NCBI GenBank assembly: GCA_958510875.1
Contig: OY294069.1
Location: forward strand, 181,581,112 to 181,645,111
Source: Endomychus coccineus
Lineage: Eukaryota; Arthropoda; Insecta; Coleoptera; Endomychidae
Length of the DNA stretch: 64,000 bases
Direction of reading: 5' to 3'
Shown here: positions 45,601 to 58,635 of the stretch, piece by piece
Layout: every line of letters begins with the position of its first letter
Numbering within the stretch: position 1 is the stretch's first letter
Translations under genes and position numbers: made by a program
Notes under the pieces: generated by a model
Told to the model about the DNA's origin: nothing
Seen by the model: the letters and a program-made list of their open reading frames with translations, nothing else
Database searches by the model: none

Positions 45601-48600
45601 ATCAATTTCAATTTCTACGTGAATTTTATTCTAATTAAAATTAAAAACCTTGAAATTTTAAAATAAAATTCTTTCTTTCAAGTTTTACGTACATTTTATT
45701 CTAATAAATTGAAATAATCCNNNNNNNNNNNNNNNNNNNNNNNNNNNNNNNNNNNNNNNNNNNNNNNNNNNNNNNNNNNNNNNNNNNNNNNNNNNNNNNN
45801 NNNNNNNNNNNNNNNNNNNNNNNNNNNNNNNNNNNNNNNNNNNNNNNNNNNNNNNNNNNNNNNNNNNNNNNNNNNNNNNNNNNNNNNNNNNNNNNNNNNN
45901 NNNNNNNNNNNNNNNNNNNNTATAATAATTGAAATAATCCCTTCTTGGTCTGATAAAATTGTTAATTTCAGTTTCAACGTGAATTTTGTTGTAATTAAAA
46001 TCAAAAACCTTGGAATTGTAAAATAAAATTGTTCCTTTCAATTTCTACGTAAATTTTATTATAATAATTGAAATAATCCCTTCTTGGTCTGATAAAATTG
46101 TTAATTTCAGTTTCAACGTGAATTTTGTTGTAATTAAAATCAAAAACCTTGGAATTGTAAAATAAAATTGTTCCTTTCAATTTCTACGTAAATTTTATTA
46201 TAATAATTGAAATAATCCCTTCTTGGTCTGATAAAATTGTTAATTTCAGTTTCAACGTGAATTTTGTTGTAATTAAAATCAAAAACCTTGGAATTGTAAA
46301 ATAAAATTGTTCCTTTCAATTTCTACGTAAATTTTATTATAATAATTGAAATAATCCCTTCTTGGTCTGATAAAATTGTTAATTTCAGTTTCAACGTGAA
46401 TTTTGTTGTAATTAAAATCAAAAACCTTGGAATTGTAAAATAAAATTGTTCCTTTCAATTTCTACGTAAATTTTATTATAATAATTGAAATAATCCCTTC
46501 TTGGTCTGATAAAATTGTTAATTTCAGTTTCAACGTGAATTTTGTTGTAATTAAAATCAAAAACCTTGGAATTGTAAAATAAAATTGTTCCTTTCAATTT
46601 CTACGTAAATTTTATTATAATAATTGAAATAATCCCTTCTTGGTCTGATAAAATTGTTAATTTCAGTTTCAACGTGAATTTTGTTGTAATTAAAATCAAA
46701 AACCTTGGAATTGTAAAATAAAATTGTTCCTTTCAATTTCTACGTAAATTTTATTATAATAATTGAAATAATCCCTTCTTGGTCTGATAAAATTGTTAAT
46801 TTCAGTTTCAACGTGAATTTTGTTGTAATTAAAATCAAAAACCTTGGAATTGTAAAATAAAATTGTTCCTTTCAATTTCTACGTAAATTTTATTATAATA
46901 ATTGAAATAATCCCTTCTTGGTCTGATAAAATTGTTAATTTCAGTTTCAACGTGAATTTTGTTGTAATTAAAATCAAAAACCTTGGAATTGTAAAATAAA
47001 ATTGTTCCTTTCAATTTCTACGTAAATTTTATTATAATAATTGAAATAATCCCTTCTTGGTCTGATAAAATTGTTAATTTCAGTTTCAACGTGAATTTTG
47101 TTGTAATTAAAATCAAAAACCTTGGAATTGTAAAATAAAATTGTTCCTTTCAATTTCTACGTAAATTTTATTATAATAATTGAAATAATCCCTTCTTGGT
47201 CTGATAAAATTGTTAATTTCAGTTTCAACGTGAATTTTGTTGTAATTAAAATCAAAAACCTTGGAATTGTAAAATAAAATTGTTCCTTTCAATTTCTACG
47301 TAAATTTTATTATAATAATTGAAATAATCCCTTCTTGGTCTGATAAAATTGTTAATTTCAGTTTCAACGTGAATTTTGTTGTAATTAAAATCAAAAACCT
47401 TGGAATTGTAAAATAAAATTGTTCCTTTCAATTTCTACGTAAATTTTATTATAATAATTGAAATAATCCCTTCTTGGTCTGATAAAATTGTTAATTTCAG
47501 TTTCAACGTGAATTTTGTTGTAATTAAAATCAAAAACCTTGGAATTGTAAAATAAAATTGTTCCTTTCAATTTCTACGTAAATTTTATTATAATAATTGA
47601 AATAATCCCTTCTTGGTCTGATAAAATTGTTAATTTCAGTTTCAACGTGAATTTTGTTGTAATTAAAATCAAAAACCTTGGAATTGTAAAATAAAATTGT
47701 TCCTTTCAATTTCTACGTAAATTTTATTATAATAATTGAAATAATCCCTTCTTGGTCTGATAAAATTGTTAATTTCAGTTTCAACGTGAATTTTGTTGTA
47801 ATTAAAATCAAAAACCTTGGAATTGTAAAATAAAATTGTTCCTTTCAATTTCTACGTAAATTTTATTATAATAATTGAAATAATCCCTTCTTGGTCTGAT
47901 AAAATTGTTAATTTCAGTTTCAACGTGAATTTTGTTGTAATTAAAATCAAAAACCTTGGAATTGTAAAATAAAATTGTTCCTTTCAATTTCTACGTAAAT
48001 TTTATTATAATAATTGAAATAATCCCTTCTTGGTCTAATAAAATTATCAATTTCAATTTATACGTGAATTTTATTCTAATTAAAATTAAAAACCTTGAAA
48101 TTTTAAAATAAAATTCTTTCTTTCAAGTTTTACGTACATTTTATTCTAATAAATTGAAATAATCCCTTCTTGGTCTGATAAAATTGTTAATTTCAGTTTC
48201 AACGTGAATTTTGTTGTAATTAAAATCAAAAACCTTGGAATTGTAAAATAAAATTGTTCCTTTCAATTTCTACTTAAATTTTATTATAATAATTGAAATA
48301 ATCCCTTCTTGGTCTAATAAAATTATCAATTTCAATTTCTACGTGAATTTTATTCTAATTAAAATTAAAAACCTTGAAATTTTAAAATAAAATTCTTTCT
48401 TTCAAGTTTTACGTACATTTTATTCTAATAAATTGAAGTAATCCCTTCTTGGTCTAATAAAATTGTTAATTTCAGTTTCAACGTGAATTTTGTTGTAATT
48501 AAAATCAAAAACCTTGGAATTGTAAAATAAAATTGTTCCTTTCAATTTCTACGTAAATTTTATTATAATAATTGAAATAATCCCTTCTTGGTCTGATAAA

Positions 48601-51600
48601 ATTGTTAATTTCAGTTTCAACGTGAATTTTGTTGTAATTAAAATCAAAAACCTTGGAATTGTAAAATAAAATTGTTCCTTTCAATTTCTACGTAAATTTT
48701 ATTATAATAATTGAAATAATCCCTTCTTGGTCTGATAAAATTGTTAATTTCAGTTTCAACGTGAATTTTGTTGTAATTAAAATCAAAAACCTTGGAATTG
48801 TAAAATAAAATTGTTCCTTTCAATTTCTACGTAAATTTTATTATAATAATTGAAATAATCCCTTCTTGGTCTGATAAAATTGTTAATTTCAGTTTCAACG
48901 TGAATTTTGTTGTAATTAAAATCAAAAACCTTGGAATTGTAAAATAAAATTGTTCCTTTCAATTTCTACGTAAATTTTATTATAATAATTGAAATAATCC
49001 CTTCTTGGTCTGATAAAATTGTTAATTTCAGTTTCAACGTGAATTTTGTTGTAATTAAAATCAAAAACCTTGGAATTGTAAAATAAAATTGTTCCTTTCA
49101 ATTTCTACGTAAATTTTATTATAATAATTGAAATAATCCCTTCTTGGTCTGATAAAATTGTTAATTTCAGTTTCAACGTGAATTTTGTTGTAATTAAAAT
49201 CAAAAACCTTGGAATTGTAAAATAAAATTGTTCCTTTCAATTTCTACGTAAATTTTATTATAATAATTGAAATAATCCCTTCTTGGTCTGATAAAATTGT
49301 TAATTTCAGTTTCAACGTGAATTTTGTTGTAATTAAAATCAAAAACCTTGGAATTGTAAAATAAAATTGTTCCTTTCAATTTCTACGTAAATTTTATTAT
49401 AATAATTGAAATAATCCCTTCTTGGTCTGATAAAATTGTTAATTTCAGTTTCAACGTGAATTTTGTTGTAATTAAAATCAAAAACCTTGGAATTGTAAAA
49501 TAAAATTGTTCCTTTCAATTTCTACGTAAATTTTATTATAATAATTGAAATAATCCCTTCTTGGTCTGATAAAATTGTTAATTTCAGTTTCAACGTGAAT
49601 TTTGTTGTAATTAAAATCAAAAACCTTGGAATTGTAAAATAAAATTGTTCCTTTCAATTTCTACGTAAATTTTATTATAATAATTGAAATAATCCCTTCT
49701 TGGTCTGATAAAATTGTTAATTTCAGTTTCAACGTGAATTTTGTTGTAATTAAAATCAAAAACCTTGGAATTGTAAAATAAAATTGTTCCTTTCAATTTC
49801 TACGTAAATTTTATTATAATAATTGAAATAATCCCTTCTTGGTCTGATAAAATTGTTAATTTCAGTTTCAACGTGAATTTTGTTGTAATTAAAATCAAAA
49901 ACCTTGGAATTGTAAAATAAAATTGTTCCTTTCAATTTCTACGTAAATTTTATTATAATAATTGAAATAATCCCTTCTTGGTCTGATAAAATTGTTAATT
50001 TCAGTTTCAACGTGAATTTTGTTGTAATTAAAATCAAAAACCTTGGAATTGTAAAATAAAATTGTTCCTTTCAATTTCTACGTAAATTTTATTATAATAA
50101 TTGAAATAATCCCTTCTTGGTCTGATAAAATTGTTAATTTCAGTTTCAACGTGAATTTTGTTGTAATTAAAATCAAAAACCTTGGAATTGTAAAATAAAA
50201 TTGTTCCTTTCAATTTCTACGTAAATTTTATTATAATAATTGAAATAATCCCTTCTTGGTCTGATAAAATTGTTAATTTCAGTTTCAACGTGAATTTTGT
50301 TGTAATTAAAATCAAAAACCTTGGAATTGTAAAATAAAATTGTTCCTTTCAATTTCTACGTAAATTTTATTATAATAATTGAAATAATCCCTTCTTGGTC
50401 TGATAAAATTGTTAATTTCAGTTTCAACGTGAATTTTGTTGTAATTAAAATCAAAAACCTTGGAATTGTAAAATAAAATTGTTCCTTTCAATTTCTACGT
50501 AAATTTTATTATAATAATTGAAATAATCCCTTCTTGGTCTGATAAAATTGTTAATTTCAGTTTCAACGTGAATTTTGTTGTAATTAAAATCAAAAACCTT
50601 GGAATTGTAAAATAAAATTGTTCCTTTCAATTTCTACGTAAATTTTATTATAATAATTGAAATAATCCCTTCTTGGTCTGATAAAATTGTTAATTTCAGT
50701 TTCAACGTGAATTTTGTTGTAATTAAAATCAAAAACCTTGGAATTGTAAAATAAAATTGTTCCTTTCAATTTCTACGTAAATTTTATTATAATAATTGAA
50801 ATAATCCCTTCTTGGTCTGATAAAATTGTTAATTTCAGTTTCAACGTGAATTTTGTTGTAATTAAAATCAAAAACCTTGGAATTGTAAAATAAAATTGTT
50901 CCTTTCAATTTCTACGTAAATTTTATTATAATAATTGAAATAATCCCTTCTTGGTCTGATAAAATTGTTAATTTCAGTTTCAACGTGAATTTTGTTGTAA
51001 TTAAAATCAAAAACCTTGGAATTGTAAAATAAAATTGTTCCTTTCAATTTCTACGTAAATTTTATTATAATAATTGAAATAATCCCTTCTTGGTCTGATA
51101 AAATTGTTAATTTCAGTTTCAACGTGAATTTTGTTGTAATTAAAATCAAAAACCTTGGAATTGTAAAATAAAATTGTTCCTTTCAATTTCTACGTAAATT
51201 TTATTATAATAATTGAAATAATCCCTTCTTGGTCTGATAAAATTGTTAATTTCAGTTTCAACGTGAATTTTGTTGTAATTAAAATCAAAAACCTTGGAAT
51301 TGTAAAATAAAATTGTTCCTTTCAATTTCTACGTAAATTTTATTATAATAATTGAAATAATCCCTTCTTGGTCTGATAAAATTGTTAATTTCAGTTTCAA
51401 CGTGAATTTTGTTGTAATTAAAATCAAAAACCTTGGAATTGTAAAATAAAATTGTTCCTTTCAATTTCTACGTAAATTTTATTATAATAATTGAAATAAT
51501 CCCTTCTTGGTCTAATAAAATTATCAATTTCAATTTATACGTGAATTTTATTCTAATTAAAATTAAAAACCTTGAAATTTTAAAATAAAATTCTTTCTTT

Positions 51601-54125
51601 CAAGTTTTACGTACATTTTATTCTAATAAATTGAAATAATCCCTTCTTGGTCTGATAAAATTGTTAATTTCAGTTTCAACGTGAATTTTGTTGTAATTAA
51701 AATCAAAAACCTTGGAATTGTAAAATAAAATTGTTCCTTTCAATTTCTACGTAAATTTTATTATAATAATTGAAATAATCCCTTCTTGGTCTGATAAAAT
51801 TGTTAATTTCAGTTTCAACGTGAATTTTGTTGTAATTAAAATCAAAAACCTTGGAATTGTAAAATAAAATTGTTCCTTTCAATTTCTACGTAAATTTTAT
51901 TATAATAATTGAAATAATCCCTTCTTGGTCTAATAAAATTATCAATTTCAATTTATACGTGAATTTTATTCTAATTAAAATTAAAAACCTTGAAATTTTA
52001 AAATAAAATTCTTTCTTTCAAGTTTTACGTACATTTTATTCTAATAAATTGAAATAATCCCTTCTTGGTCTGATAAAATTGTTAATTTCAGTTTCAACGT
52101 GAATTTTGTTGTAATTAAAATCAAAAACCTTGGAATTGTAAAATAAAATTGTTCCTTTCAATTTCTACGTAAATTTTATTATAATAATTGAAATAATCCC
52201 TTCTTGGTCTGATAAAATTGTTAATTTCAGTTTCAACGTGAATTTTGTTGTAATTAAAATCAAAAACCTTGGAATTGTAAAATAAAATTGTTCCTTTCAA
52301 TTTCTACGTAAATTTTATTATAATAATTGAAATAATCCCTTCTTGGTCTAATAAAATTATCAATTTCAATTTATACGTGAATTTTATTCTAATTAAAATT
52401 AAAAACCTTGAAATTTTAAAATAAAATTCTTTCTTTCAAGTTTTACGTACATTTTATTCTAATAAATTGAAATAATCCCTTCTTGGTCTGATAAAATTGT
52501 TAATTTCAGTTTCAACGTGAATTTTGTTGTAATTAAAATCAAAAACCTTGGAATTGTAAAATAAAATTGTTCCTTTCAATTTCTACGTAAATTTTATTAT
52601 AATAATTGAAATAATCCCTTCTTGGTCTAATAAAATTATCAATTTCAATTTATACGTGAATTTTATTCTAATTAAAATTAAAAACCTTGAAATTTTAAAA
52701 TAAAATTCTTTCTTTCAAGTTTTACGTACATTTTATTCTAATAAATTGAAATAATCCCTTCTTGGTCTGATAAAATTGTTAATTTCAGTTTCAACGTGAA
52801 TTTTGTTGTAATTAAAATCAAAAACCTTGGAATTGTAAAATAAAATTGTTCCTTTCAATTTCTACGTAAATTTTATTATAATAATTGAAATAATCCCTTC
52901 TTGGTCTAATAAAATTATCAATTTCAATTTATACGTGAATTTTATTCTAATTAAAATTAAAAACCTTGAAATTTTAAAATAAAATTCTTTCTTTCAAGTT
53001 TTACGTACATTTTATTCTAATAAATTGAAGTAATCCCTTGGTCTAATAAAATTGTTAATTTCAGTTTCAACGTGAATTTTGTTGTAATTAAAATCAAAAA
53101 CCTTGGAATTGTAAAATAAAATTATTCCTTTCAATTTCTACGTAAATTTTATTATAATAATTGAAATAATCCCTTCTTGGTCTAATAAAATTATCAATTT
53201 CAATTTCTACGTGAATTTTATTCTAATTAAAATTAAAAACCTTGAAATTTTAAAATAAAATTCTTTCTTTCAAGTTTTACGTACATTTTATTCTAATAAA
53301 TTGAAATAATCCCTTCTTGGTCTGATAAAATTGTTAATTTCAGTTTCAACGTGAATTTTGTTGTAATTAAAATCAAAAACCTTGGAATTGTAAAATAAAA
53401 TTGTTCCTTTCAATTTCTACTTAAATTTTATTATAATAATTGAAATAATCCCTTCTTGGTCTAATAAAATTATCAATTTCAATTTATACGTGAATTTTAT
53501 TCTAATTAAAATTAAAAACCTTGAAATTTTAAAATAAAATTCTTTCTTTCAATTTCTACGTAAATTTTATACAAATAATTCAAATAATAGATGATAAATT
53601 TAGATCCAGAAAATGAGATAAAATTTTAAGTTTCTACAGTTAAATTTCTGTTCCCATTTGAAAAGTCTAATTGTTGTTAAAATTTAAACTCACTTAATAG
53701 TATTATTTATTACATTTTCAACGGTATATTTCATTTTATTTGATCGAAAATTACCTAATTAAATTGACAAAAATCTTGTTAATCAGTTCTGGTTGATTTA
53801 AACTAAGAAAATTAATCAAATCAAATTGTTTATTTCGATTTGTATGTCAAAACTGAAACATTTAATTTTTTTAATTTTTTTAATTTTTTTTTCTGTAAAA
53901 ACATTTATTTTGTTCTAGAGCAAGAAACAGCCCGCGACCCGCGAAACTACCGATTGCGAAAGTGGCGCTTTCATCGGTTTCGAATCGGAAAGCTCGGGAT
54001 CGGAAGACGAAATCCTGCTGCAAGGAAACCTACTGGACGGTTTACCGAACTGGTTGGATCGGTTATTCGAGGGTAGCACGAAACGTTACAACTTCAACTA
54101 TTGGCCAGATTTTCCTAATAAATAA
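36686..54125 (+). CDS. DNAJC16: DNAJC16 (ERdj8-type), 11 exons, complete
   Basis: ER-membrane J-protein with a thioredoxin-like domain; the human protein affects autophagosome size. Exons: 36686-36855, 36911-37168, 37229-37509, 37673-37853, 39188-39374, 39485-39695, 39750-39943, 42056-42228, 42292-42531, 42587-42791 and 53919-54125. All are GT/AG and phase-consistent, giving 768 aa (human 782). N-terminal hydrophobic segment at about 11-27; J domain at about 29-95 with HPD at 58-60; thioredoxin-like region with WCFPC (C167, C170); membrane segment at about 529-552 (PALSILGTVVFILGVGYVMS). The C-terminus, LDGLPNWLDRLFEGS and YNFNYWPDF, matches the family end. Intron 10 is 11.1 kb and mostly satellite; intron 4 carries retroelement debris; intron 7 a hammerhead-like motif. 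AATAAA overlaps the stop and another lies at 54247. Confidence 0.93.
37890..38300 (+). pseudogene. Non-LTR retroelement debris in DNAJC16 intron 4
   Basis: Plus-strand frames give NIFCTNIRNLNKNNDKLSL, like the start of a Jockey-group endonuclease (LxTNIRSLxKNxDEL). Further on, ITYIDHIYNTRHKTN resembles the HxYNTRxKxx segment near the end of such RT proteins. The whole RT is missing between them, so this is a deleted remnant. Support is from short motifs only. Confidence 0.4.
38301..39187. other. Rest of DNAJC16 intron 4
   Basis: Extremely AT-rich, no element recognised. The 3' splice site is TTTCCAG at 39181-39187. Confidence 0.6.
39944..42055. other. DNAJC16 intron 7
   Basis: A 2.1 kb AT-rich intron. 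Apart from the hammerhead-like motif at 41728-41776 no element was recognised. Confidence 0.6.
41728..41776 (+). ncRNA. Hammerhead-like motif, PLE type (copy 5), in DNAJC16 intron 7
   Basis: CTTGAAGATGCCACCTGTAA then AGTGCGGCGAAACGTCGGTA. The GAAAC-GTC half is intact and the GCCACC stem arm pairs imperfectly with GTGCGGC. The CTGAnGA box carries an extra T (CTTGAAGA). It is a diverged relative of the motif at 2030-2080, here transcribed as part of a host intron. Confidence 0.45.
43010..53565. repeat. 139 bp satellite array filling DNAJC16 intron 10
   Basis: The unit CCCTTCTTGGTCTGATAAAA...TTGAAATAAT repeats every 139 bp. Each unit is two related halves of about 70 bp, one with TTTCAACGTGAATTTTGTTG and one with TTTCTACGTAAATTTTATTA, so it arose from a dimer. 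Two runs look essentially identical from unit to unit: about 15 units at 45921-48020 and about 21 at 48570-51510. Flanks contain diverged half-units in longer compound periods (43010-45720, 51510-53565). No coding content. It is interrupted by a 200-N gap. Confidence 0.95.
45721..45920. other. Assembly gap (200 N)
   Basis: Exactly 200 N inside the satellite. A round number usually marks a gap of unknown size, so true array length is uncertain. Confidence 0.95.
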
Positions 54126-54766
54126 TGCAAGAACCAATAATCCGCTTTCATTAGAATATTCTACGTTCATCTTCCTGCTATATCGACTAAAGAAAAACGA
54201 GTAAATGGTTAAAAAAAAAACGCGTGCATGGGATACGAATGAAACAAATAAATGGAAATTGATTGTAACCGTGAAAACGGTTTTAAAATGTTCATTAAAA
54301 AAAAATGCAAGAACTGATTTTGATAAATTCCCGATTTGAAAAATTGTTATGATTAAATTAAAAACAGTTTTGGGGAACGAAACCAAATGTACCAATTCCC
54401 TTAATTGTAAAATCTGAAGTTCAACATGAAAGGAAGGTTGCGTTTTTATAATACAAGTTTTGTTAAATATATTTTGGCAATTTTAGACATTTATTTGTGA
54501 ATAAACTTGCCAGGTGTTATGTGTTGAAATATATGAATATGTCATGTTTCCATTTTGAATGTATATTGAATATATATTACACATATCTTAATTAATATAG
54601 CGTTAGTTATTTACAGGAATTGTTAAAAGTAACAGGTAATTTTTGTGTTCATTATTATTTATACAATATTCCTGCACAATGTGATTTTTTATTAAATTTT
54701 ATGTAACTTTATTATGACAAAATAATGTTATATAATTTTTCAGATAATTTGCTTTGATTAAAAAAT
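54126..54766. other. DNAJC16 3' flank
   Basis: Contains the 3' UTR with AATAAA at 54247-54252. Nothing else recognised. Confidence 0.5.
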
Positions 54767-56945
54767 AATATTTTCTTCATTTCAGTATTATGTTGGTGTG
54801 AATTCATTGTAATTTTAGAGTATTTGCCATATTTGAATCATTGGATTTATGGAAATGAATTTTTTCAATTAAATGAAAAATCCTGTTAATAAAATTCAAC
54901 TGTAATAAAATTAATTAAAATAAAAAAATTTAAATCATTAAAATTTTGATATAAACCGAATATTATGTTGATTATGTTTCATGAAATATTTTAAATGGAA
55001 ATTCGAGTGTCGCGGATAGTAATTAACTAGTGTTTTTAAAGTCTGTCACATTATTTTATTATGAATAAATTGAATTTAAATCATTAAATTGAAAAATCCT
55101 ATAACTAAAATTCAGTTATTTTAAAATAAATTATTTTTCTATTAAATTACTTTAAATACAAATGTGAGATATTTTAATTTTATAAATAAATTCATATAAT
55201 GCAGTCAAATGGATATAAAAATAGGCCAAACTCGTAAATCCTTGGGAAATGGATTGATTTTGATGGAACAAAATGCATTCTCTTCAGAATGTCATCAGAA
55301 ATTTTTTTTACCATAAATGAAGGTGCGTAAATTGTTTATATAATAAGAAATAAACAATTTAATTAGCTCTTCTTTGATATTACGTAAAAATTTCTAAAAA
55401 ATCCAAAATTTGACTGTTTTTAATCGGATAATTGACTGTTTTTAATCGGATAAAGATTATTTTTTGTTATTAACAGTTTATTTATTAACAAAATAGATGA
55501 ATTCAATCAAAACTCCGACTGTAGGGTCGTGTTCGAATAATTTTGGTATTCTGAGTTCGATTTTTATGTCAATATCGTCGAATGTATACCCACAAATTTG
55601 CTAATTTTTTATAAACAAATTATATTTATTATTAAAGATACGAATTTGACCAAAATGTCGAATTCACAGTCGTTTTCGCATAATTTTGGCCTCCTGAAGT
55701 ACAATTTTATTGCTATTATGTTCTTTAAATGCGTACATACATTTTTAAATTGTTATAAACAAATTAAGAAATATAATATATAATATGCACACTCAGAACT
55801 TGATTTTTTTGACAAAATTGATGAAATGTATTAAGTCTTAGTATAATAAAAAAATGGCATGCCACTAATTTTAAATAATTGTTTCATAACAACTCTCCCA
55901 TACCTCCTTAAAAAAATCAATATGTGTAATTGTATACATATTTATTGGAACTTTGTCTAACTAACACATCAAAATTATTATTTTTTTTAAATTCACTTTT
56001 GAAGATTTCCACGAGAATGCACTCAAAGACTATAATAGCAATAAAATTGTATTTAGGAGTCTAAGATTATCCGAAGACTATAAACTCGACATTTTGGTAA
56101 AATTCGTATATTTAATAATAAATATAATTTGTTTATAACAAATTAGCAAATTTGTGGGTATACATTCGACGATATTGACGATAAAATCGAATACTTAAAT
56201 TATCCGAAAAGACCCTTAAGTCAGTGCTTTGGTCTAATTCATGTATTTTGTTAATAAAGAAATTGTTTAAATATCAAAAAATAATCTTTATCCGATCAAT
56301 AACGGTCAAATTTTGCATTTTTCAGAAATCAAAAATGAGCTAATTAAATTGTTTATTTATTGTTTATTAATAATATAAACAATTTGCGTAACTTTATTTG
56401 TGGTCTACTTTTTTTCTAATAACATTCTGAAGAGAATGCATTTTGTCTCATCAAAATCGATCCATTTCTCCCAAGGATTTACGGGTTTGACCTATTTTTA
56501 TACCCATTTGACTGCATTATATGAATTTATTTATGAAATGAAAATATCTCACAAAGTGGTGTATATATTTTACGTAATATAATAGAAAAAACTTTATTTT
56601 ATAATAACTGAATTTTAGTCTAGGATTTTTCAATTTTTAATTCAATGATTTAAATTTAATTTATTCATAATAAAAGAAATGTGACTTTAAAAACGCTAGT
56701 TAATTACCCCTCGCAAGACTTGAATATCAATTTAAAATATTTCATAAATCATCATTAACATATCGTTTGATTTAAACCAAAATTTGAATTATTTAAAATC
56801 AAATCAAATGAATTTTATTGACAAGATTTTTCATTTAATTGGGAAAGTCCATTTCCATAAATCAACATAAATCCAATGATTTAAATATGGCCAATTCTCT
56901 AAAATTGCAATAAATTCAAATAATACTGAAACGACGAAAATATTT
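54767..56945. repeat. Large imperfect palindrome, arms over 900 bp
   Basis: Left arm (about 54767-55740) and right arm (about 56030-56945) are reverse complements along their length with many small differences. Examples are AATCATTGGATTTATGG, GCAGTCAAATGG, GCATTCTCTTCAGAAT, GAATGTATACCCACAAATTT and ATAGCAATAAAATTGTA with their complements. About 290 bp of non-matching AT-rich DNA forms the centre. No transposase or other gene is encoded. Related single copies are at 2650-3140 and 56950-57105. It is probably a foldback transposon or an inverted duplication of a dispersed repeat. Confidence 0.85.
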
Positions 56946-56949
56946 CGAA

Positions 56950-57105
56950 ATTTGTATGTAAATGTAATTAAATTGTTTATTTATTGTTTATAATCAATTT
57001 GCGCAACTTAATTTGTGGTCAACGTTTTTTCTAATGACATTCTGAAGAGAATGCGCGACCCATTTCTCAAAGATTTCGGGTCCAATACCCATTTGACTGC
57101 AGTAA
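56950..57105. repeat. Extra partial copy of the palindrome repeat
   Basis: TAATTAAATTGTTTATTTAT, CATTCTGAAGAGAATGC and ACCCATTTGACTGCA repeat 56335-56520 in the same orientation, with an internal deletion. It lies directly beyond the palindrome's right end. Confidence 0.75.
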
Positions 57106-58169
57106 GTGTATTGAAAAAATTAGTTATAATTATCAAAATATGTGTGCAAATGAGCTGCTGCCAGCCAGGAATAAAAAAAATTACATTGTCAGGAAGCTGC
57201 AAAAACCATTTCTTATTGTAGTAAATTCCTGTTATTTCCTAGTCATTTTTTTTAGTTTGTTGTGATAATTTATATCCTAAATGAATATTTATTCACCTAC
57301 TTTATTAATAACAAATAATTTGCTGTTCTAGTCAAAGAAACGTCTTATATTAAATTAGTTAGTATGAAATATGCATGAATAATTAGATTTTCTACAATTT
57401 CATCGAGTTTTTACACAAATGGATTGTTAGGTTAGCTTTGGAAGATTTTGAAATAGCCTTCAGGCGAACTTGTTACATTTTACTTAGATTATAGTGATGT
57501 ATTGAATAATAGCTAGAAAATTATCCAAATGATGCAACAATGAATATATTCATTTCAAAATTCATCATTAATTTTCTAGTCTGTATTTGAGGTTATAAAA
57601 TGACTACTATTAAATAATAATTTTTTCATATCAGTATTAAATGTCACCTCATCAAAGATTGTATGAAATCAATTCAATTTTGTCATCTCATCCAATGGTT
57701 TTAAAATAGAATATTTTTGAAATATTTTTCTGAATTTTTTTTCCCAATTCATTACAGTTATTGATCTTCCAAAAAAATATGTGAATTTTTTTTAATCATA
57801 CATTTTGACATTCAATTCATATTAATGAATTTATTAATTTGTTTTGATGTTTAAAAATAATAAATTGTACATTTTGTTCTGACTGTTAAATGTACAATGT
57901 AGGTAGCTAAGGTTATTTATCTAAAATTAAATACAATTTTTAGAAATGTATTGGACTTAATTATTTTTCAACCCTGCCCAAGATTAAATCTGTAATGTGC
58001 TTTCATTTAAAGTTATATAATTAATCAGATACAATAGATGTGATAAAATATTGAAATATTTCCAATAAAACCTTAATGAAGGCGAAACTGAACAAATTAG
58101 ATTTTCATTTTTAATAGTCCAGGCTATGATCCGGAAAAAAAACGTGTAAGTTTGAATCAAATTTTTTTT
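57106..58169. other. AT-rich spacer
   Basis: No gene or element recognised. Confidence 0.35.
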
Positions 58170-58635
58170 TTGCATTAGCTTCAGGAGGTTTTCAGGATCA
58201 TTCGTACACCTTAAAACCTCTTGGGAACTTCAACACCACCCATTGGGGGCGAAAATGGTCCGATATCTCCAAGTCTTAAATTGTATTTTCTACAAAAAAA
58301 GGTATTTCAGCATTTCGAGTGCACCTAGTGGGTTTTTTGGGTCGCTGAACACGAATCCGCAGCCAGATTTACTTGCAATCCATTGTAGGGGTGGTCAAAT
58401 CGACAAAATTGCCCAATTTCGCACCCCTTGCAAGTAAATCTGGCTATGGATTCGTGTTCAGCGACCCAAAAATCCCCTAGGTGCACTCGAAATGCAAAAA
58501 TACCTTTATTTTTAGAAAATACAATTCAAGACTTGGAGATTTCGGGCCATTTTCGCCCCCAATGGGTGGGATCGCAGTTCCCAAAAGGTTTTAAGGTGTA
58601 TGAATGATCCTGAGAACCTCCCGAAGCTAATGCAA
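58170..58635. repeat. Foldback element B (large hairpin)
   Basis: Arms of about 205 bp face each other around a spacer near 58378-58428. Outer ends are TGCATTAGCTTC / GAAGCTAATGCA. Inner blocks include CCCATTGGGGGCGAAAATGG, GTGCACCTAG and GGGTCGCTGAACACGAATCC, each with its complement in the other arm. No ORF. It shares the core GGTCGCTGAACACGAAT with foldback element A at 4680-5138. Confidence 0.85.

Noticed and set aside
45685..46041. Minus-strand frame across the N gap
   Set aside because: It is open only because N runs have no stop; the flanks are satellite.
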